Positions 16,137 through 25,157 of a stretch of DNA of 64,000 nt are shown here, piece after piece. The notes under the pieces are model-generated. The model worked only from the letters and a program-made list of their open reading frames with translations. It did no database searches and had not been told where the DNA came from. The translations under genes and the position numbers were made by a program. The DNA is from Deinococcus metalli (GTDB lineage: Bacteria > Deinococcota > Deinococci > Deinococcales > Deinococcaceae). The stretch covers positions 73,231 to 137,230 of the forward strand of contig NZ_JACHFK010000013.1 of NCBI RefSeq assembly GCF_014201805.1, given 5' to 3'. The stretch's first letter is position 1, and every line of letters begins with the position of its first letter.

Positions 16137-17735
16137 ATGAGGATCACGCCGTGGCGCACGGGCCCTGGGACCGCATTCTGGAGTGCTGCGCTCGTCGCGC
16201 GTGTGCGCTCCTGGTGGTCCGTCCGCGGTCGCGGCGCCCGGACGCGGATCGGCCCGGGGCGGCGCGCGCTGGGCTGCCTGCACAGCCCGCTGCGGTGGGT
16301 GCTGGCTGGGATCGGCCTGGCCTTCACCTTCCCGCCCTCGCCGCTCGGGTGGCTCGCTCCCGTGTGGCTGGCCCTCCTCTTCCGCGCAGCTGCCACCGCG
16401 ACGCCGCGTCAGGCCATGCGGCTCACCTGGCTCTTCGCGGTGGGCCTGTTCGGTGCCTTGCTGAGCTGGCTGCCCCTCAGCCTCGCGGGCACGGTCGGCC
16501 CGGCCATCGTGGCGTTGTATCCGCTGCTGGTGGGCCTTCTGGCTGCCATGTGGGCCCTCACGGCGTGGCTCACGCGCCGCCTGGCAGGCCGCCTGTCACT
16601 GGGGGCCTTTCCCATGGCGTGGGCGGCGCTGGAGGTGGCGCGGTCCTGGGGGCCCTTCGGGTTCACCTGGGGCAGCCTGGGGTACACCCTGGCGCAGACC
16701 CCGCTGGTGCAGGTGGCCGAACTGGGCGGCATCAGCCTGCTGGGGCTGCTGGTGGGGATAGCGGCCAGCGCCCTGGCATCGCGGAACAGGTGGATGTGCG
16801 GCGCGGCCCTGCTGCTCTGGGGCGCGGCACTGGTCTTCGGCGTGACCCGGCCCGGCAGTCCCGCGGGAACCCAGACGGCCCTGCTCGTCCAGGGCAACGT
16901 CGACCCGCGCGAGAAGCTCGCTGGGCAGGCGGATGCCGACTGGCAGCGGTACCTCCGCCTGACCTGGCGTGGCCTGCAGCGTGGAGCCGCCGACCTCGTG
17001 CTGTGGCCGGAGACTGCCGTGACCTGGGCGACGCGACCGGCGGCGCTGGCCCAGGTGCCGGTGCCGGTCTTACTGGGCGCCGCAGTCACTCAGGCAGGCC
17101 AGCCGTTCAACAGCGCCCTGCTCAGCCTGCGAGGTGTGGTCGCCGGCCGGTACGACAAGATCAGGTTGGTGCCCTTCGGCGAGTTCTTCCCGGGGCGCCG
17201 GGCGCTGAACCGGGTGTACCAGCAGGTCTTCAGCGCGCTGGGTCTTCCAGACCTGCAGGGCCTGACGCCTGGCCGCGCGGCGCTGACGGTGGGTACAGGG
17301 GCGCTCCGGGTGGGCGTGCTCATCTGCTACGAGTCGACGTTCCCAGCCCTCGCCCGGGCCCTGGTGCGTGACGGCGCGAATGTGCTGGTGACACCCTCCA
17401 ATGACGCATGGTTCGGGGCCTCGCAGGGCGCGGAACAGCACTTCCAGATGGGGCGGGTGCGGGCCATCGAGACCCGCCGCTGGTGGCTCCGGGTGGGCAA
17501 CGACGGCATCAGCGCCGCGGTGAGTCCATCCGGCGCCGTCACCGTGCGCGCGGCACGCTTTACGGCGCAGGCAGTGCCGGTGACCTTCACCCTGCAGTCC
17601 GGCCAGACCCTGGCCGTGCGGTGGGGCGACGCAGTGCCTGCCGGCGTTGCCCTCGGATGGCTGCTGGGCACGGTCGTCCTGCGGCGCCGACCGGGAGGTG
17701 AGGGTGGGCCGTCCGCCGGTGAGGGAATCGAGTGA
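16137..17735 (+). CDS. lnt: Apolipoprotein N-acyltransferase
   Basis: About 532 residues: an N-terminal multi-pass region and a C-terminal nitrilase-like periplasmic domain. The catalytic residues are visible: Glu in WPETAVTW, Lys in RYDKIRLVPFGEFFPG and the nucleophilic Cys in GVLICYESTFP. It would add the third acyl chain to lipoproteins after Lgt and LspA. Start is uncertain: I chose the ATG at 16137, but a GTG at 16014, 6 nt after the NRAMP-like gene, is also in frame. It is a plasmid-type companion of the lspA at 9293. Confidence 0.82.
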   Translation: MRITPWRTGPGTAFWSAALVARVRSWWSVRGRGARTRIGPGRRALGCLHSPLRWVLAGIGLAFTFPPSPLGWLAPVWLALLFRAAATATPRQAMRLTWLFAVGLFGALLSWLPLSLAGTVGPAIVALYPLLVGLLAAMWALTAWLTRRLAGRLSLGAFPMAWAALEVARSWGPFGFTWGSLGYTLAQTPLVQVAELGGISLLGLLVGIAASALASRNRWMCGAALLLWGAALVFGVTRPGSPAGTQTALLVQGNVDPREKLAGQADADWQRYLRLTWRGLQRGAADLVLWPETAVTWATRPAALAQVPVPVLLGAAVTQAGQPFNSALLSLRGVVAGRYDKIRLVPFGEFFPGRRALNRVYQQVFSALGLPDLQGLTPGRAALTVGTGALRVGVLICYESTFPALARALVRDGANVLVTPSNDAWFGASQGAEQHFQMGRVRAIETRRWWLRVGNDGISAAVSPSGAVTVRAARFTAQAVPVTFTLQSGQTLAVRWGDAVPAGVALGWLLGTVVLRRRPGGEGGPSAGEGIE

Positions 17736-18023
17736 CGTCGGGTGGGACCGCCGCGGCACACCATGCTGCGGCGGCAGGGGCGTTCTCGCCTGGAGCTGGA
17801 CATCTTGACCGGGTTCAGGCCGCGGATGGCCGCAGCGCGCGCCGGTTGTCCACGCTCCTGCCTGGCTGCAGATGCCCGGTCTCCACCTGCGGTTCGCCGA
17901 CCGCCGCAACGCCTCGGCGCTGGAGTCATCCGACACGGCGTTTCCTGTTCTGACGGTGGGGGTGCTGAGGCCTTCGCCACCGACCATCCCGGGCGCAGAT
18001 CGCCCCCACCGCTGGAGGTTCCC
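17736..18023. other. Intergenic, 288 bp
   Basis: Between lnt and copC. No coding frame I would defend. A GGAGG ribosome-binding site for copC lies at its right end. Confidence 0.4.
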
Positions 18024-18422
18024 ATGAAATCCGTTCTGCTTGTCCTGACCGCGCTGCTGTCATCGACTGCTCTGGCCCACACGGAGGTGACGGCCATCAC
18101 CCCCAGGCGCAGTGCAGTCGTGATCGCCCCCAAGGTGGTGACGCTGACCATCAGTGAGCCCGTGAACCTGCGCTTCTGCACCGTCCGCGTGATGGCCATT
18201 CCGGTGGGCAAGACGGCCGCGCAGGCGTCCGCACTGGCCCTCGCCGCGAAGAATGGAGCGCCCCAACTGGCCAGCGTGACCCAGGCCGCGTCGGGGCTGT
18301 CCACCGTGGTCTGTGTTCCCCTGAGGCCGGCGTTGACGGCCGGTGCGTACGTGATCGCGTGGAAACTCCTGTCCGATGACGGGCACCCGGTGACGGGCTT
18401 CAGTACCTTCCGCGTGAAGTGA
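18024..18422 (+). CDS. copC: CopC-type periplasmic copper-binding protein
   Basis: A 132-residue secreted protein. A signal peptide (about residues 1-19) is cleaved at STALA, which leaves His as the mature N-terminus, the Cu(II) ligand of the CopC histidine brace. The second conserved His is in SDDGHPVTG near the C-terminus. The fold is an immunoglobulin-like beta-sandwich. The ATG at 18024 has a GGAGG site upstream. It is 4 nt before copD, its usual partner. Confidence 0.88.
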   Translation: MKSVLLVLTALLSSTALAHTEVTAITPRRSAVVIAPKVVTLTISEPVNLRFCTVRVMAIPVGKTAAQASALALAAKNGAPQLASVTQAASGLSTVVCVPLRPALTAGAYVIAWKLLSDDGHPVTGFSTFRVK

Positions 18423-18426
18423 GACC

Positions 18427-19716
18427 GTGGCCGCTGCCCTCACCGCCCTGAGCTACCTGGGCCTGGCGCTGCTGCTGGGCAGTGTGCTGGCCCGCCGCTG
18501 GCTCACGCCCGGCCATCCTGGGTGGTGGCCGGGCGCGGTGGGGTGCGCGCTGCTCCTGCTCGCCTGGGCCGGGCAGGTGGCCCTCACGCTGAGCGTCCTG
18601 GGCCTGACGGGTCCTGCGGACATGATCGCGTACGCCACGGGAACAGCGACCGGCCGCGCGATGCTGACTGGCCTGCTCGGCGCTCTCGCGGCGCTCGTGG
18701 CGGAGGTGGCCGCGTGGCCCACGCTGCTGAGCGTGGTTGCAGTGGGCGTGAGCCTCTGGGGCGCGGCGGGGATCGGGCACGGGGACGGCCACGGTGTCTG
18801 GGTTCGGCTGCTGCACGCCCTGCATGCCGGCGCCATGGGCGTGTGGGTGGGCGGCGTGCTCGCGTTGGTGGGGACGGCCCGGCCCCTCGTTCCAGCCCTC
18901 GCGTGGCGTTTTACCCCGGCGGCGGTGGGGAGCGTGCTCGTGCTGGCCGGTACTGGGCTGCTGATGGCGTCGCAGCAGCTGCCCCGCCTGAGCGCGTGGG
19001 CGGAGAGCCGGTACGGCCAGACCCTGCTGGTGAAGCTGACGTTGGCCCTGCTGGCGCTGGTGGCGTCCCTGCTGGTCCGGCGCGCGTTCGCCCGTCGGCG
19101 AGGGGTGCGGTTCCAGCTGGTTCGCGAGGCCCTGCTCCTGATGGGCGTGTTGGGCGTCACGGGCGTGCTCAGCACCCAGGCGCCTCCTGGCGGCCATGGG
19201 AGACAGGCGGGCGCGGCCGGAGTGGTGGGCGCTGGGCACGATGACGCGGCCCTCACCCTGAGCGGTGTGCCCCTGTGCACTGATCCCCAGAGCGTACGCC
19301 TCACGTTCGACGGCGTGGACGCGGGGCGGGCGAACCGGGCACGGCGCGCGCTTCAGCCTTTCCTGGCGCAGCTGATGCAGGGAACACTGCCGCGTTCGGG
19401 CGTGACTGTGGACCGGCGGGCGGCATGTGCGTCTCCCGCCGGCCGCACGCGGCTGAGCGTGGACGTCCGGTACCTCGATCCGCAGCGCTACGTGGGATTC
19501 GGGGGCGCCGCGTACACCCTCACGGTTCGCCTGCAGGTGCTGCCCCCCACACCGGGTGAGAGCACGCGGGCGTTTCTGGCGGACTGGACGGGAATTCACT
19601 CCGAGGAGCGTGTCGGCGTTCCGTTCGAGGCCGCGCTGCTCACGCACAGCCGCGAGGCCGTCCAGACCCTGATCCGCACGTGGCGGCGCGACAATGGTCA
19701 GGACAGCGCCCCATGA
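18427..19716 (+). CDS. copD: CopD-domain copper resistance membrane protein
   Basis: A 429-residue protein. The first 240 or so residues contain eight or more hydrophobic segments with the CopD layout, including HALHAGAMGVWVGGVLAL with the conserved His. A soluble C-terminal extension of about 180 residues follows, with paired cysteines, which typical CopD proteins lack. CopD is thought to take CopC-delivered copper across the membrane. It starts at a GTG 4 nt after copC. Confidence 0.82.
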   Translation: MAAALTALSYLGLALLLGSVLARRWLTPGHPGWWPGAVGCALLLLAWAGQVALTLSVLGLTGPADMIAYATGTATGRAMLTGLLGALAALVAEVAAWPTLLSVVAVGVSLWGAAGIGHGDGHGVWVRLLHALHAGAMGVWVGGVLALVGTARPLVPALAWRFTPAAVGSVLVLAGTGLLMASQQLPRLSAWAESRYGQTLLVKLTLALLALVASLLVRRAFARRRGVRFQLVREALLLMGVLGVTGVLSTQAPPGGHGRQAGAAGVVGAGHDDAALTLSGVPLCTDPQSVRLTFDGVDAGRANRARRALQPFLAQLMQGTLPRSGVTVDRRAACASPAGRTRLSVDVRYLDPQRYVGFGGAAYTLTVRLQVLPPTPGESTRAFLADWTGIHSEERVGVPFEAALLTHSREAVQTLIRTWRRDNGQDSAP

Positions 19717-19977
19717 CGTCGCTGGCCTGCAGCGCGCTGCGTGTCGATGCGGGGCGGCACCAGGCCAAGGGCAGCTGCGGAGGGAGCCGGTGGCGCCCGC
19801 ACCGTTCACGTTCGGCGTTCCGGGGCGATGCGCCGGATCGACGATCGGCGTGCCAGGGCGTGGCTGACTCGGTGGGTGGGCCAGTGGCCTTCGGGTCGCC
19901 GCGCCGCGAGCGTTTGCAGGGCACAGCCACCGGCAGCCTGTCACCCACGCTGACGCTCTCAGCCACAGGGCTGCGGC
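19717..19977. other. Intergenic, 261 bp
   Basis: Between copD and the second CDF gene. Short frames here look like high-GC noise; I see no gene or clear repeat. Confidence 0.35.
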
Positions 19978-20844
19978 GTGACTGAGGCAGATCCCGGATG
20001 GCGGCTCGGCCAGGCGCTGATCCTGACCGGGACGTTCCTGCTCGTCGAGGTCATCGCCGGCATGCTGTCCGGCAGTCTCGCCCTGCTCGCCGACGCCGGT
20101 CATGTGCTGACGGACGGTGTGGTGTTGATGCTGGCGCTCCAGGCTGGAGGCCCTGAAGTGCGTGATCGCCGGCGTACGCCCGGCCACCAGCGCGCCGTAA
20201 TTCTGGGGGCAGCTGTGATCGCGGGCGTGCTGTCCACCGCTGCCCTGGGTGTGGTGGCGGAGGCGTACTGGCGGCTGCAGTCACCCGTGCCCGTGCAGAC
20301 CACGGTCATGCTCGCCCTGGCAGTGCTTGGCCTGGGCATCAACGTGATCAGCGCGCGCCTGGCAGCCACGGGACGCGAGGGGAACCCGGCCACGCATGCC
20401 GCGTACCTGGAGCTCCGGGGTGACGTGCTGGGGCCTGTGGCGGTGATCGGCGGCGCGCTCCTGATTCGCTTTACCGGTGAGCTCTGGCTCGACCCGCTCC
20501 TGGGGGCGCTGGTGGGGATCTGGGTGGTGCCGCGCGTCTGGGCGCTTCTGGCCGCGAGCATGACTGGCGCAGTGAATGCCGCGTTTCAACAGGTGGATCT
20601 GAATGCCTTTCGTCGCGAGCTGGCCGCGCTGCCTGGCGTCACCGAAGTGCAGGCGCTGCATGTGTGGAGCGCCACCCGCGGCGTTCACAGCGTGACTGTG
20701 CATCTGGTGGGTGCGGAGGTGAATCGCGACCTGGTTGTGAAGGTGCACGAGATCGCAGCGGTTCACGGCATGCCGTACGTCATCATGCGGATCGAGCCTG
20801 CTGGACTGCACGCTGGGGACGGTGACGGGTTGGCGCGGCAGTGA
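19978..20844 (+). CDS. CDF-family divalent-metal exporter (second copy)
   Basis: A 288-residue CDF protein with six transmembrane segments and a C-terminal cytoplasmic domain. TM2 carries DAGHVLTD. TM5 reads ELRGD, so the His of HxxxD is replaced by Glu, as in the other CDF in this window. It lacks the His-rich N-terminus. Start is a GTG at 19978. The sequence is clearly divergent from the first copy, which suggests different metal preference or separate acquisition. Confidence 0.85.
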   Translation: MTEADPGWRLGQALILTGTFLLVEVIAGMLSGSLALLADAGHVLTDGVVLMLALQAGGPEVRDRRRTPGHQRAVILGAAVIAGVLSTAALGVVAEAYWRLQSPVPVQTTVMLALAVLGLGINVISARLAATGREGNPATHAAYLELRGDVLGPVAVIGGALLIRFTGELWLDPLLGALVGIWVVPRVWALLAASMTGAVNAAFQQVDLNAFRRELAALPGVTEVQALHVWSATRGVHSVTVHLVGAEVNRDLVVKVHEIAAVHGMPYVIMRIEPAGLHAGDGDGLARQ

Positions 20845-21085
20845 CGTCACGAGTGGCCGTTTTGGCGTGCCTGAGGACGACCGGATACCCCGTCCGGTTG
20901 GGCAGTGAGAGGTGCTTCTCAGGGCGCGCGGATGCCCTGCCGTTGATGACAGGAGCGGTGGACTCGGCGCCGACCCGCCGTCTGGGGTTGGTGACCGTTG
21001 ACGGCAGCAGGTGGGCTTTCTGGCTGGGATTCGGACGGCCATGGGCGGACGGTGCCGCGTCCCTCATACGCCGTGCACGGGCGCA

Positions 21086-21092
21086 TTACACT
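21086..21092 (+). promoter_or_regulatory. -10 box of leaderless cadC promoter
   Basis: TTACACT ends 6 nt before the ATG at 21099, the same spacing as at cadA and lspA. The upstream ACATATGAA block is absent, so the regulator may be controlled differently. Confidence 0.45.
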
Positions 21093-21098
21093 GGCCAG

Positions 21099-21464
21099 AT
21101 GATAAGCGCTTCTCAAGACGCCCTTTGCGAGGAGGCGTGTGTTCACCCGGAGGCGGTGCGACGCGCCCGGGAGGCCCTGCCGGACGCCGAGTGCGTCGAC
21201 CATGCCAGCGCCTTCCTGAAACTGGTTGCTGATCCCACGCGGTTGAAGATCCTCAGTGCGCTGAATACGGGGGAGTTGTGCGTGTGCGATCTGTCGTTGG
21301 TCGTCGGCATCAGCGAGAGCGCCATGAGCCACCAACTCCGGTTGCTGCGGACTGGCCGCGTGGTGACGTTCCGCAAGGAGGGCCGGGTGGCGTATTACAG
21401 CCTGCTCGATCACCACGTCACGACATTGATCGGCAGCGCCCTCGAGCACGCCCGGGAGTCATGA
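21099..21464 (+). CDS. cadC: CadC-type ArsR-family metal sensor
   Basis: A 121-residue ArsR/SmtB repressor with both halves of the CadC site: an N-terminal CEEAC (CX3C, about residues 10-14) and ELCVCDLS in the helix before the recognition helix. Staphylococcus CadC uses the same four thiolates to sense Cd(II), Pb(II) and Bi(III). The ATG at 21099 is 6 nt after TACACT, so it is leaderless; the longer upstream frame is not supported. It probably controls the matched lspA and cadA promoters. Confidence 0.85.
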   Translation: MISASQDALCEEACVHPEAVRRAREALPDAECVDHASAFLKLVADPTRLKILSALNTGELCVCDLSLVVGISESAMSHQLRLLRTGRVVTFRKEGRVAYYSLLDHHVTTLIGSALEHARES

Positions 21465-21584
21465 CGCGGCGTGATGGAGATGTCGAGAATCGGGGCTGAT
21501 CTAGGTATCGTTCGTGGTGGGGAGATGACGTTCACGCGACGCAGACCTCCTCAGAGCCCTGGACACAGGACTGGCCAGCGCCAC

Positions 21585-22241
21585 TCACGCTGCTGAATTC
21601 ACGCCGTGCAGGGCGCGCCACACCAGGGACAGCGCGAACCCCCACATGAGCAGCCCGACGAGGGCGTCGAGCCCACGCCATGCCGCCGGTGAGCGGAAGA
21701 GCGGGGCGAGGCGGCTTCCGCCAAACGTGAGCCGGGCGTACCAGGCGCATGAAGCGGTCACGGCCCCCCGGGCGAACAGGACTCGCCCTTCGGCGCCCAG
21801 TGGAGCGGACAGGGCACCGAACAGCACCACACTGTCGATATACGGATGGGGATTGAGGAAGGTCAGGGCCAGCGCTGTCGCGGCCACACGGGGCGCATAC
21901 CGGGCTGTGGGTCTGGCGCTGTCGAGGTGAGGATGGTCATGACGCCATGCGGCGCGCAGGGCTTTGAAGCCGTGCCAGAACAGGAACGCGGCGCCGCCCC
22001 ACGCAGCGAGTGAGGCCAGTGCGGGGACGCGCAGCAGCAGGGCCCCCACGCCAGTGGCGCCCAGCAGGATGAAGGTGGCATCGGCGAGTATCCCTGTGGC
22101 GCCGGCCACGACCGGGTGGTGCCTCTGGATGGCCTGGCGCAGCACGAAGGTGTTCAGTGCGCTGACGCCCATCACGTGGGCCGCACTCACACCGAAGCCC
22201 TGCGTGAGGGCCGCGACCTGAAGGTCAGGCATCGGCGTCAC
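21585..22241 (-). CDS. LysE/ArgO-family exporter
   Basis: A 218-residue membrane protein with about six hydrophobic segments. It shows the LysE-type N-terminus (QGFGVSAAHVMGVSALNTFVLRQ) and the ArgO-like FLNPHPYIDSVVLFGAL motif in the fourth segment. It should export basic or other amino acids, or metabolites. It is convergent to cadC and has no clear link to metals. The start may be the ATG at 22232 in place of the GTG at 22241. Confidence 0.8.
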   Translation of the reverse strand: MTPMPDLQVAALTQGFGVSAAHVMGVSALNTFVLRQAIQRHHPVVAGATGILADATFILLGATGVGALLLRVPALASLAAWGGAAFLFWHGFKALRAAWRHDHPHLDSARPTARYAPRVAATALALTFLNPHPYIDSVVLFGALSAPLGAEGRVLFARGAVTASCAWYARLTFGGSRLAPLFRSPAAWRGLDALVGLLMWGFALSLVWRALHGVNSAA

Positions 22242-22817
22242 GCCTGCAGGAGTGAGGATTCACTGTTGTATGCCGGAGCATACCAGTTGCGCGCTGGAGG
22301 TCGGGGCCTGGGGTGATATGAGAGAGCGCCTGACGCATGCGTCAGCCCGAGAACGGGCACACAGGCAAGCTGTCGAGCTCGAGGTTGCATCCCTCAGCCC
22401 TGAGCGGCTCTCCCTTGATCTCCATGGCCGCGTCTGTGCTTTGGATCATCACCCGAATTCGGCGTACAACGCGGATCACAGGGTCCGAGTGGGGCTCAGC
22501 AGCATCGCTACTGGGCAGGTCGTGAACATCACGGCGTGTGCGTCAACCTTGACGGTGGCTGTGGTGAGTGCAGTGATATCGAAGCGACTATTCACGGAGG
22601 GACGTCCGACGACCTGCCGGGAGCATACATGCGGTCACGCCGACGCGGATGGAGCGTCGTTGTGAAACTGAGGGCGCTACCGGCTGCCTGGAACGGTGGT
22701 CAGGCAGATCACGGTGCCTGTGCCTACGGACGTGGCAGCACGTGGGTCAGTAGAGAAAACGTCGCTGTGGTCGCTGTCGTTTTCTGAATGATCGCAGTGA
22801 CACGGCTAACCCGAGGA
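22242..22817. other. No clear gene, 576 bp
   Basis: Several frames of up to 137 codons run through this stretch, but their composition looks like noise. I see no motif, repeat or convincing ribosome-binding site. Confidence 0.35.
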
Positions 22818-23039
22818 TCAGGACGCCTCATCGTCAGCAGGCCTGGCGGGCACGGCCTGGCTGCGGTCGAAGAGGCCACAGATGCCGCTCTTGTTGCCGT
22901 GGTGGTAGTCAAGAATGGCGTCGGGCTCCCTCGTGCCGGGGCACAGGCCGAGCACGCGGAGTTCCTCGGTGGTGGCCAGGGTCGACGGGTACGTCTGGTG
23001 GTACCGGGGTTTGGGCGGGCGTTTGCTGCGGTGCGTCAT
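22818..23039 (-). CDS. Small hypothetical protein
   Basis: A 73-residue protein with a basic N-terminus (THRSKRPPKPRYHQTYPS) and a Cys-containing centre (LGLCPGTREPDAILDYHHG, then SGICGLFD). The composition is protein-like and differs from the neighbouring noise. No family recognised. It is read as monocistronic. Confidence 0.45.
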   Translation of the reverse strand: MTHRSKRPPKPRYHQTYPSTLATTEELRVLGLCPGTREPDAILDYHHGNKSGICGLFDRSQAVPARPADDEAS

Positions 23040-23195
23040 GGGGCGCCGTCCTGGTGAGGCATACACGTGAAAATCACTGGTCCTATCATGCGCGCCTCTG
23101 AACGCTGGGTGATGGGATGGCGAAGCCGTCGAGCTGCCGCGACGCCCTATGCACGGGCGATGCCGCTCAGATGCAGAGCTCCTGACAAGACAACA

Positions 23196-23212
23196 CCCCG
23201 CATTAAGCGGGG
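23196..23212. terminator. Rho-independent terminator of the 23242 gene
   Basis: CCCCGC / GCGGGG stem with a 5-nt loop. On the minus strand it is followed by TGTTGTCTTGTC, a T-rich tract, about 30 nt past the gene's stop. Confidence 0.55.
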
Positions 23213-23241
23213 CTGCGGTTAAGGGCGGATCGGGCGCTTCG

Positions 23242-23724
23242 TTATGCCTTCTTGCGAGCGACGGTCTTTTTGGCAGGTGCCTTCTTAGCGAGAGCAGCTC
23301 CACGTTTGGCAGGCGCGGCGCCCTTCCGCGAGTTCCCCAGCGTCTGCCCTTTGGTGTAGCTCGCCTGCATCTTCTCCCGAGTGCTTGCAGCCAACGCTTT
23401 GAAGTCCACCAGGCCCGCCTCGATGTTCTCGTACGTAGGCTTGATCGTGCCGCCCCGGCGCGCCGGCGTCAGCTGGGTGTTCATGTCCGCGAACCACTCG
23501 TCGAATGCGGGCGTGGCTTCGAAGACCATGTCCCGGACATCACGGGAGTACGTGTCGTCTTGACCGCGCCGGGTGAAGGCTTTGGGCAGCGTGAAGCGCT
23601 GGGGCAGATCTGCGGCGTCGAAGGTGCCGTCCCGGACGGCGGCGCGGAATTCCTTGACGAAGGCGTCGCTGCGTTGCGCGTTGGCGAGTTTCCTGACCTG
23701 TTCACTGAGTGTGGTGTACGCCAT
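23242..23724 (-). CDS. Hypothetical protein with histone-like basic tail
   Basis: A 160-residue protein. The N-terminal two thirds are acidic/neutral and helical (YTTLSEQVRKLANAQRSDAF, RFTLPKAFTRRGQ, DMVFEATPAFDEWFADM). The last 35 residues are Lys/Ala/Pro-rich and end in KKAPAKKTVARKKA, like histone H1-type DNA-binding tails. It is paralogous to the protein at 48621: both share the YSTLS/YTTLS start, the RSDAF-x-KxFRxAVRDG block, RFTLPK and the DMVFE-TP block. A TATGCT box 7 nt before the ATG at 23724 suggests a leaderless start. Function unknown. Confidence 0.65.
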   Translation of the reverse strand: MAYTTLSEQVRKLANAQRSDAFVKEFRAAVRDGTFDAADLPQRFTLPKAFTRRGQDDTYSRDVRDMVFEATPAFDEWFADMNTQLTPARRGGTIKPTYENIEAGLVDFKALAASTREKMQASYTKGQTLGNSRKGAAPAKRGAALAKKAPAKKTVARKKA

Positions 23725-24051
23725 AATTGGTAGCATACGGCACGGGAACCAAGGATCAACAGGGGTTGCTTTTAAAACTTAGGCGGTTCATTCAATGCGA
23801 CGATTCATTCCAGCGAACTGCTGTGCCGTTGGATGATGTGCGGCCAAGATCCATGTGTTCTCAACCGACACGCGCAGGACCACGCGCAGCCACGATGGCG
23901 AAGGCCAGGGACACGGACGCTTCAGGAGATTCGGGTGGAGTCCATGCGTCGTGAACATGCGTTTCGGTCAACCCTCCGTACTGGACGCCCGGACGGTGGC
24001 TTAGAGCCAAGGCTCAAAACTTAAAACTTCTGGTAAGTTGTCGGCCTTCGC
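23725..24051. other. No clear gene, 327 bp
   Basis: Only short noise frames. It separates the basic-tail gene from the IS-linked fragment. AACTTAAAACTTCT near 24010-24025 is locally AT-rich. Confidence 0.3.
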
Positions 24052-24261
24052 TCATGACCGGCGTTTAGCAAGCTCCGTCAACCGCTCAGGTCGCTTTGGC
24101 CCGTTCAATTCCGTCAACAGTTCTTGAGGGAAGTAGCTGAACGGCTCACCCCACCATTGCATCATCTTGGTGTTCCAGATTCGCCAGCCGACTCTAGGAA
24201 TGGCTTTCGCGACGTACCTTGATCTACCCTTCGCCACAGTGCCACGATACTCCCAGCTCAA
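24052..24261 (-). pseudogene. Hypothetical ORF, possibly 5'-truncated by the IS
   Basis: A 69-codon frame whose C-terminal half is convincingly protein-like (GWRIWNTKMMQWWGEPFSYF and on to PERLTELAKRRS). It has no ATG or ribosome-binding site. The only starts are a TTG at 24261 and, before it, an in-frame stop at 24271, right next to the transposase gene. That pattern fits loss of the 5' end by IS insertion. An intact homologue would settle it. Confidence 0.4.
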
Positions 24262-24278
24262 ACACGTAATTTACTTGG

Positions 24279-25084
24279 ATGGTTGCTCAACTCGTTCCCG
24301 ACACACTGTGGGCCGTCGTTCAGCCAATCCTGCCCGAGAATGCTCCGAGCCCACGGGGCGGACGACCGAAACTTGAGGACCGGGCCGTCCTCGCTGGAAT
24401 TATCTTCGTGCTTCGCTGTGGGCTTCCGTGGCGCGCTCTGCCCCAACAACTTGGTTTCGGGAGTGGTTTGACCTGTTGGCGGCGATTGAGGGACTGGCAA
24501 CAAGCAGGTGTCTGGCAGAAACTACACCAAGCACTACTGCAAGCGTTGCAGGACGCAGAATTGCTGGACTGGTCACGAGCTTCGGTTGACTCTACGAGTG
24601 TCCCTGCTCCAAAAGGGGGGCTCACACAGGGCCAAACCCGACGGATCGAGGAAAATGTGGCAGCAAACTTCACTTGATCGTCGATAACAACAGGGTTCCA
24701 ATCGCGCTATCCCTCTCCGGTGCAAACGTGCACGACTCAAAGAAGCTTGTAGACGTGCTGAACGCGCTGCCGAAAGTACACGACAAGCGGTTCCACCTGC
24801 TCCGCACGCGCCCAGCCAAACTGCATGCCGACAAAGGATACGACTACCCGAGATGCCGAACTGCGGTAAAGCTGCGTGGCATCACCCCACGAATTGCACG
24901 CCGCCAAGTGGAGGAGAAATCCCGGTTGGGGCGGAACCGCTGGAAAGTTGAGCGTACATTTTCGTGGCTACTGAACTACAAAAAGCTCGCGGTGAGATAC
25001 GGCCGTCGAAGCGACCTCTTCCTCGCTCTCGGGCTGTTGGCATCGTCGCTTGTTTGCTTCCGACGACTGCACTTCAACTTTTAG
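24279..25084 (+). mobile_element. IS5-family (IS427-like) insertion sequence
   Basis: One transposase read in two frames, typical of the IS427 subgroup of IS5. I could not define the terminal inverted repeats or target duplication with confidence. The right end must lie between 25085 and the next promoter at 25145. The extents given are those of the coding region only. Confidence 0.65.
24279..25084 (+). CDS. IS5-family transposase, -1 frameshift product
   Basis: A DDE transposase split into two frames. Frame 1 (to 24677) holds PDTLWAVVQPILPENAPSPR through FVLRCGLPWRALPQQLGFGS and the first Asp in SRASVDST. Frame 2 (to 25084) continues TGPNPTDRGKCGSKLHLIVD, then HADKGYDYPRCR and the Glu in RNRWKVERTFSWL. 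The frames join by a -1 shift at AAAAGGGGGG (24611-24620); read through the slip, the join restores the conserved GPNPTDRGK block. This is the programmed frameshift of the subgroup, so the element may be active. Confidence 0.85.
24611..24620 (+). other. Programmed -1 frameshift site
   Basis: AAAAGGGGGG; the zero frame reads AAA GGG GGG and slips back one base before GCT. It sits exactly where the two transposase frames need to join. Confidence 0.7.
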
Positions 25085-25144
25085 CAGGAAGGAGCACAGC
25101 GGACCGACCCAAATGAGGCGGCTTCAAGAAAGCAGGTGCCCGAG

Positions 25145-25150
25145 TACGCT
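25145..25150 (+). promoter_or_regulatory. -10 box of leaderless ARH promoter
   Basis: TACGCT, 7 nt before the GTG at 25158. It supports the short form of the next gene. Confidence 0.5.
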
Positions 25151-25157
25151 GAATACT

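Noticed and set aside
18400..20187. 595-codon frame antisense to copD
   Set aside because: Shadow frame with low-complexity composition.
22252..22665. 137-codon frame right of LysE
   Set aside because: No ribosome-binding site, no leaderless box, noise-like composition.
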